64,000 nt of DNA. It comes from Siderastrea siderea. Taxonomy: Eukaryota > Cnidaria > Anthozoa > Scleractinia > Rhizangiidae. A program made the translations under genes and the position numbers. Shown piece after piece: positions 59,439 to 64,000 of this stretch (position 1 is its first letter; the number at the start of each line of letters is the position of its first letter). The notes below the pieces were generated by a model. That model made no database searches. It was given only the letters and a program-made list of their open reading frames with translations, and was not told where the DNA came from. The DNA lies in NCBI GenBank assembly GCA_964030785.1, contig OZ034968.1, positions 73,085,427 through 73,149,426 on the forward strand, written 5' to 3'.

Positions 59439-61311
59439 ATGTCCTTCTGCTCATGGAACAGCGAAAAATACAAAGACCACTTTGAAGCTGGTAAGTTCAC
59501 TTTTTGTTCCTTTGCTTCAGATAATCTTTCTTTTCAATGGCGCTAATAAATGTTGTAGATAACCCTATGGATAGTCGTGCACAAGGCTGATGCCTCGGAC
59601 TGTACGGCAATTCTGATACGTTCATCTCAGTGCCTACATGTAGTGACATGCACAGAACCTACACACTGGAAATACTTAACTAAGCTCATTTTTTAAACCA
59701 TTGCTTAAAAAGATAGCTTATTGTATGGCCACTTTTGCTTAAAACTCGGTTGTAATATTTACAGTTGCTGTTTATCTCATGCTGAGTCATTTCGGCCATC
59801 ACTGATCACAGGATACCCAAGCGCCAGAGTCATTAGCCGGATTGCATGGTACAAGGAATGTATTTTAAACCGCATTTTTTTGTATTATGGAAATTTGTCT
59901 GCAAGAAGCAAACAGTTTTCTGAGATTATCAGTTATATTAATTGTTATATTTATTATTGTTACATGGTATTAGCTCAATAATAATCATACCTGATGTTGG
60001 TTGATATCTGGCTGTTTCATACTGATGTTAAGTGACCCATTAGAAAACTGATCGGATCGCAAAAACTTCAGACATATAGCAAACAGCAGCTGATATTGTC
60101 ATATCTAATGAATTGAGTGATTTTTAACTTGGATTGCCAAAATTTTTTAAAATCCCACTTCTGAAAATATTCCGTACAATCCAGAGATACAATTACAGGG
60201 AATACCAATAACACACAACTCTACCATCTTCAAAAGAGGCAGTTAAAGTTGAGTTTTGCTGGACGTCAATTAAAAAGAAAATAAAACATTGAAAGTGTTT
60301 TGAATATTTCTGACAGGATTTCCCTAAGCCAAACAATTGACAATTTTGTCTGCTAAGGGAAGGTTAAACTTTTTAAAATCAATTTCCAATCCAGTTTAAA
60401 CTAATGAAAAGATATCATTTATATACGGATAAATTGTTGTTAAAATGATAGTATTTGCAATTTGTATGTGTAAACCTGACATATTTTGACTTGTCATTGT
60501 AGTAATCAAATAGCTCTTGTTATTTGCAGGTATTTATGTATGCCCTAAGTGTGGCCATGAGCTGTTTAGTGCCAAAGCAAAGTATAAGCATAGATCACCC
60601 TGGCCAGCGTTTACTGAGACAATTCGAGATGACAGTGTGTCTAAAGTGAATGAAACAGAGCCTCAAGAAAGCAGTAATGCTAAAGCCTTGAAGGTAGGCA
60701 CTGAGTTGTACATGTAACAACAACTGCTAAAGTTGCTAGTAAAATAATTTTGAGTATCTCTTCACCATTCATCTTTGTATCGTCCTTAGTTTACATTTAA
60801 GTGTATGATATCTCTTATTTCATAGCTTTCATTTATGTACAGTGTATCAGCTATTCTGGTGTTAGTAATAGTTGAACTTGCAACTGTCCAGCTTCCATTT
60901 GGCTTGGTGGCTCAGTTGGTAACAGCATTACGCCCTTATCACATGGTCATGGGTTTGAGTCTTCAAGGCTGAAATATTTTTTGTGCTTTCTTTGCAAGTG
61001 TTGAAGTTGCTAAAATCACTGCAAGGATCTATTTTCACTTTCATCTTTCATCTTCAGTTTATGTATATCATTTCTTATACTACAGTAGCTTTCATGTAGA
61101 ACACACATTTACATTATTTTAACTTTTTGATGTGCTTTCCATTCAGGTCAGATGTGGTAAATGTGGCAATGGCTTAGGTCATGAGTTCTTAAAGGATGGC
61201 CCTGACGGCGTCTCCTCACGGTTTTGAATCTTCTCTGACTCACTGAAGTTCGTTCCAAAACAGGATAGAAATACCAGTGAGTCAACGTCTGGTCAGAATG
61301 GAGGAAATTAA
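59439..61311 (+). CDS. MSRB1: Methionine-R-sulfoxide reductase B1, selenoprotein
   Basis: Three exons: 59439-59490, 60530-60693 and 61147-61311, with canonical GT..AG borders; 126 aa including Sec. It reduces the R form of methionine sulfoxide in proteins. Exon 1 gives [18 protein letters not shown]. Exon 2 gives [20 protein letters not shown] and [10 protein letters not shown], with the first Zn-binding CxxC. Exon 3 gives [19 protein letters not shown], the second CxxC, then [18 protein letters not shown] and a TAA at 61309-61311. The TGA (61225-61227, residue 99) is in the place of the catalytic Sec of vertebrate MsrB1, and the conserved sequence continues after it, so it is read as Sec rather than stop. 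Length and exon borders match the animal gene. The start is the ATG of the conserved MSFC. Standard gene finders would end this protein at residue 98. Confidence 0.93.
60898..60982 (+). repeat. tRNA-like SINE or tRNA pseudogene in MsrB1 intron 2
   Basis: TGGCTCAGTTGG matches a pol III A box and GGGTTTGAGTC, about 40 bases on, resembles a B box (GGTTCGANTC). The acceptor and T stems do not pair well, so this is not a functional tRNA; a tRNA-derived SINE head is most likely. Confidence 0.55.
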
Positions 61312-62166
61312 GGAGCTGTGTTTAATTAATGAACTTTGTGAATAGCGGCTAAGATAAGGGGTAAAAGTTTTTAAAAGTACAACTAATGTCAATCACAAGA
61401 GAAGTTTAACTAATTTCATTCACTAATGTCAATCACAGAGAATAATTCTGGAGGACAAAACTATTGCATTAGACTGTATACAGTTTGTGTATTTCAGTTA
61501 CTAGCTTCATGCAACCACTGGGAAAACGTTATTTATATTTGTGATGAACATAATTTAATTTCCTGCTGAAGGTGAAGCATGCTAATAGGACTGAAATTAG
61601 GTACCAATAAAAACAGGCTTAGGTAAAATAAATATCAGAAACTAGTTAAACTTAAGGTATGCACAATTGAAAAATCATAATTTCTTATGCTTTGGATGCG
61701 GGATGGGGGTGAGGATGTCACCATAATTCAGTAAAACCCTCCAACATAAAAGAACCTGTTGTAAAATTGAAACAGGTTATTGCTTGGAAAAATCATTCAC
61801 TGAAAATGTCATGAAGGCTCTGTTATGGGATTAAGTAAATAAGAGGACCTAGAACAGGGTCTGTTCTGTTTTTGTTTACAATGTCGTAATAATAGGCATA
61901 AATTGTTATATATGTATGACAGACACGCAAGCGGCAACAACCACATTGAATACGTTTTCTGACCAATAAGAAGTGCGGGTTTAACTGTATTACAAATTAG
62001 CTGTAGTTATTATTTACTTAGCAATGAGTACATTGTGTTTTGTTTGAGTGTATGAAATATCTAGTATTGAAACCTCAAACTTAGAGGGTATCTGGATGTG
62101 GATAAACTGTTGCAAACATCAAACAAAATGCTATTAAACTCATTTAAACACTACGCTTGTTGACCA
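61312..62166 (+). other. MsrB1 3' UTR and downstream, expected SECIS region
   Basis: Sec insertion needs a SECIS stem-loop here. I looked for the ATGA..AA..GA core and could not place one convincingly. Two stems are present: AACCTGTT (61753-61760) with AACAGGTT (61771-61778), and AGGCTCTGTT (61815-61824) with AACAGGGTCT (61853-61862). The second directly follows ATGA but lacks the GA partner. An AATAAA occurs at 61606-61611. Confidence 0.4.
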
Positions 62167-62379
62167 TTAAGTCTTTAAGCCCTAAGCCCCGATGAAAATG
62201 AAATTTCTCTTTACATGAGCACTGCTTGTTTCAATATTCAAGTGACAAGAATAAAGGAAGTGATCACTGACGGTTGGATGTCTTGATATTTGGACAAATT
62301 CTCCTTACTAGTTTCATAAGAAATGTATGGAGATCAGTAATGAGAATATGCATTTTTCTATCAGGGCTTAAAGGGTTAA
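62167..62379. mobile_element. TIR element with TTAAnnCTTTAAGCCCT ends
   Basis: TTAAGTCTTTAAGCCCT at 62167 is mirrored by AGGGCTTAAAGGGTTAA ending at 62379; 213 bp, non-coding. I recognise this end sequence from abundant coral interspersed repeats. It shares an internal phrase (acaaattctccttact) with 58085-58410. Confidence 0.7.
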
Positions 62380-62535
62380 GTGGAAAGGGACAGGGAGTGG
62401 GGGCGGGCAGTGGGAAAATAATAAAGTGGAGCCTCTTTAATACAACAGGGACACAGGTGAGTGTCTGCATTACAGAGGTAAGAGTTTTGGTCTCTTTCCG
62501 GACCAAAAAAACTGTCCATAATTGAGAGGTGTTTG

Positions 62536-62780
62536 ACTGCATACGATACTATACTGTTCTGTGCTGCACTCGGCCGCACTGCTTTGCATTGCACTGCCCT
62601 GTACTGTACTGTACTGTGCTTTGCTGTGCTGTGCTGTGCTGTGCTATACTGTACTATACTGTACTCTACTGTACTGCACTAGTCTACACTCTACTGTACT
62701 GTATGGACTACACTGTACTGCACTGTACTGTATTGTATTGTACTATACTGTTCTGCACTGCACTGTACTGCACTTTACTT
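62536..62780. repeat. Degenerate (CTGTA)n pentanucleotide satellite
   Basis: About 245 bp made almost entirely of five-base units CTGTA, CTGTG, CTATA, CTGCA in register. Because 5 is prime to 3, all frames are low-complexity C/T/V/L/Y strings and the overlapping open frames here are not genes. Confidence 0.95.
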
Positions 62781-63004
62781 GGCGTTTCTACAATCAGCTA
62801 TCAAGTTTTCTTGAATTCAAATGAGGAATATGAAAAAAAGTGACAGGTAACATGCACACGAGCAATGAAGGGTGGCGACCTTCGTCGTGTCTCACAGGGC
62901 TGCAAATAATTTTTTCTTTTTTGAAAGGACATATGTCCGATCAAGTCTCCATTTTGGTCGGACAAAACAGAAATGATCGCCTCATGTAACAGAATCCACA
63001 GAGG

Positions 63005-63050
63005 TATTGGATTCCGGATTCCTGTTATCTGGATTCCGGATTCCAGTTTT
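63005..63050. repeat. GGATTCCGGATTCC direct repeat
   Basis: Ggattccggattcctgttat is followed by ggattccggattccag: two near-identical words about 24 bp apart. Confidence 0.6.
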
Positions 63051-63159
63051 AAAGAAAACACACGTCTCTGTTCTGAACAGTAGCAGCGGAGCGATAAGTC
63101 AAGATTCCTCTGTGAGAAACCACGAATAATCCTCTTACGGCAGCAGAGCTACTACGACC

Positions 63160-63408
63160 ATGTTCTTTATACATGGTAACTTGGACAAAATCTTGATTGG
63201 ACGCCTTAGAGCAGGACAAGCCAACTTGTTGAAGTTACTCCTGTCTGCCGTGCTGGACCATATATATACTAAACATGCTCATCATTCTCTTGCCCTTCAA
63301 CAAGCTGACTGTCGTAAAGTTATTGTGGCCACTGCCATCATTATCGAACTCTGGTTACCATTGGCAAGACGACAGACGTCAGAGGCTGTTTCCTCCTCTG
63401 GAGCCTAA
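63160..63408 (+). CDS. Unrecognised 82-codon ORF
   Basis: An ATG-started frame of 82 codons (MFFIHGNLDKILIGRLRAGQ.., then LIIELWLPLA-like hydrophobic C-terminal part, ending SSSGA). No recognisable domain and no nearby splice signals I trust. Possibly chance. Confidence 0.15.
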   Translation: MFFIHGNLDKILIGRLRAGQANLLKLLLSAVLDHIYTKHAHHSLALQQADCRKVIVATAIIIELWLPLARRQTSEAVSSSGA

Positions 63409-63819
63409 CTTTACTTAACTTTAATGAGTTTTATATTGCGCAAACATCAATGTGGCATTTTCGAATGCACACTACAATACATTTGAAATAAAAATAAAAA
63501 AACTGGGTAAAATTACATTTTAACATATCGTGTGAAAATCAGGTAAATAAATGTAAGACAAATTTGAATAAAACAGCTAATAGAAGCAGCCCCCCCCCCT
63601 TCGAACTCCCCACCCCGTGCCCTCCTTCTATCTATTAAAATCTATATAATCAGGAGCCCATTATGGAGCGTCCATCTCCCATATAGGGTATATGTCACAG
63701 CGCGTTAGATTATCAGGATAAATTTAGATTCAATTTTTCGCGCGAAAACTATTAACCAATCAGAGAAGAATGCAATTGACCAATCAGAAACCAAAAAAAT
63801 AAGCTGCGCGAGAAGGTAA

Positions 63820-64000
63820 ACATGGCGGAGCTTATCAGCTTCAGCAGAAATTAGCTCAATTGAAACTCGAGACATGGCGGATGATCTGACTGAAGAAAGC
63901 TTATCGGATTTAGGAGAAAGAAGCTGAAAGTCGAAACATGGCGGTTGATCTAAGCGAAGAAAGCTTATAGCTAAGCAGAAAGTATCTGAAAGTCGAAACA
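63820..64000 (+). repeat. Tandem repeat, 52-64-bp unit, running off the window
   Basis: Units start with acatggcgg at 63820, 63872 and 63936, and a fourth begins at 63998. The last two full units share gatct..gaagaaagcttat and (g)ctgaaagtcgaa. The array continues past the right edge. Each unit has an ATG in a GCC-like ACATGGCGG context, but stops follow quickly. Confidence 0.8.

Noticed and set aside
60898..60982. Functional tRNA gene
   Set aside because: A and B boxes are recognisable but the stems do not close; a SINE or pseudogene fits better.
61815..61862. Ten-bp stem after ATGA as the MsrB1 SECIS
   Set aside because: The 3' side lacks the GA of the SECIS quartet and the apical AA is not at the expected distance.
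62529..62843. Open frames of 87-104 codons rich in Cys, Leu, Tyr
   Set aside because: They are translations of a five-base satellite (CTGTA and variants) in two frames, not proteins.
1..64000. Bacterial-type features (operons, CRISPR arrays, terminators)
   Set aside because: Spliced genes, intron-borne repeats and a metazoan selenoprotein gene show this is animal nuclear DNA; no regularly spaced repeat-spacer array was seen.

Overview
The window is AT-rich animal genomic DNA. Its genes are split by introns with GT..AG borders, and intronic and intergenic DNA is packed with short inverted-repeat elements. Several repeats (the ATTCAAATGAAA minisatellite, the TTAACCCTTTAAGCCCT-type element and CxxC..CLCCKEI transposon debris) are ones I associate with stony corals and sea anemones, so I infer a hexacorallian cnidarian, probably a scleractinian coral. 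The species cannot be named from sequence alone.

The main content, about 1.3-54 kb, is a cluster of six paralogous Ras-superfamily genes most like RERG/RAS-like GTPases. Gene A (+ strand, left edge) shows only its last two coding exons. Genes B (7.9-11.2 kb), C (17.2-22.9 kb), D (27.7-32.3 kb), E (37.0-40.1 kb, perhaps starting at 46.3 kb) and F (48.0-53.9 kb) are on the minus strand. All share one architecture: a variable N-terminal leader and P-loop exon, a 57-nt exon (switch I), a 74-nt exon ending exactly after the codon equivalent to Ras residue 61, and a long terminal exon carrying G4, G5 and a basic tail. None ends in a CAAX box. Every visible P-loop has Asp at the Ras Gly12 position. 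Five of six genes have Lys, not Gln, at the Ras 61 position; only E has Gln. Two genes (B, C) have lost the switch-I Thr35. By sequence they look like three related pairs: A/C, B/F and D/E.

Right of the cluster, at 59.4-61.3 kb on the plus strand, is a three-exon methionine-R-sulfoxide reductase B1 (MsrB1) gene. Its in-frame TGA lies in the SRF-(TGA)-IFS context, so it is a predicted selenoprotein.

The rest is mostly mobile and repetitive DNA: two large inverted duplications (5.16-7.60 kb and 12.06-15.06 kb) made from decayed transposon fragments, several small terminal-inverted-repeat elements in gene introns, minisatellites, a perfect 102-bp duplication inside an open frame at 23.4 kb, and a tRNA-like SINE in an MsrB1 intron. 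Long stretches (for example 24-27 kb, 33-37 kb, 41.6-46.2 kb) hold no gene I can support. Many open frames over 60 codons in the window start at non-ATG codons or lie in repeats, and I have left them out.
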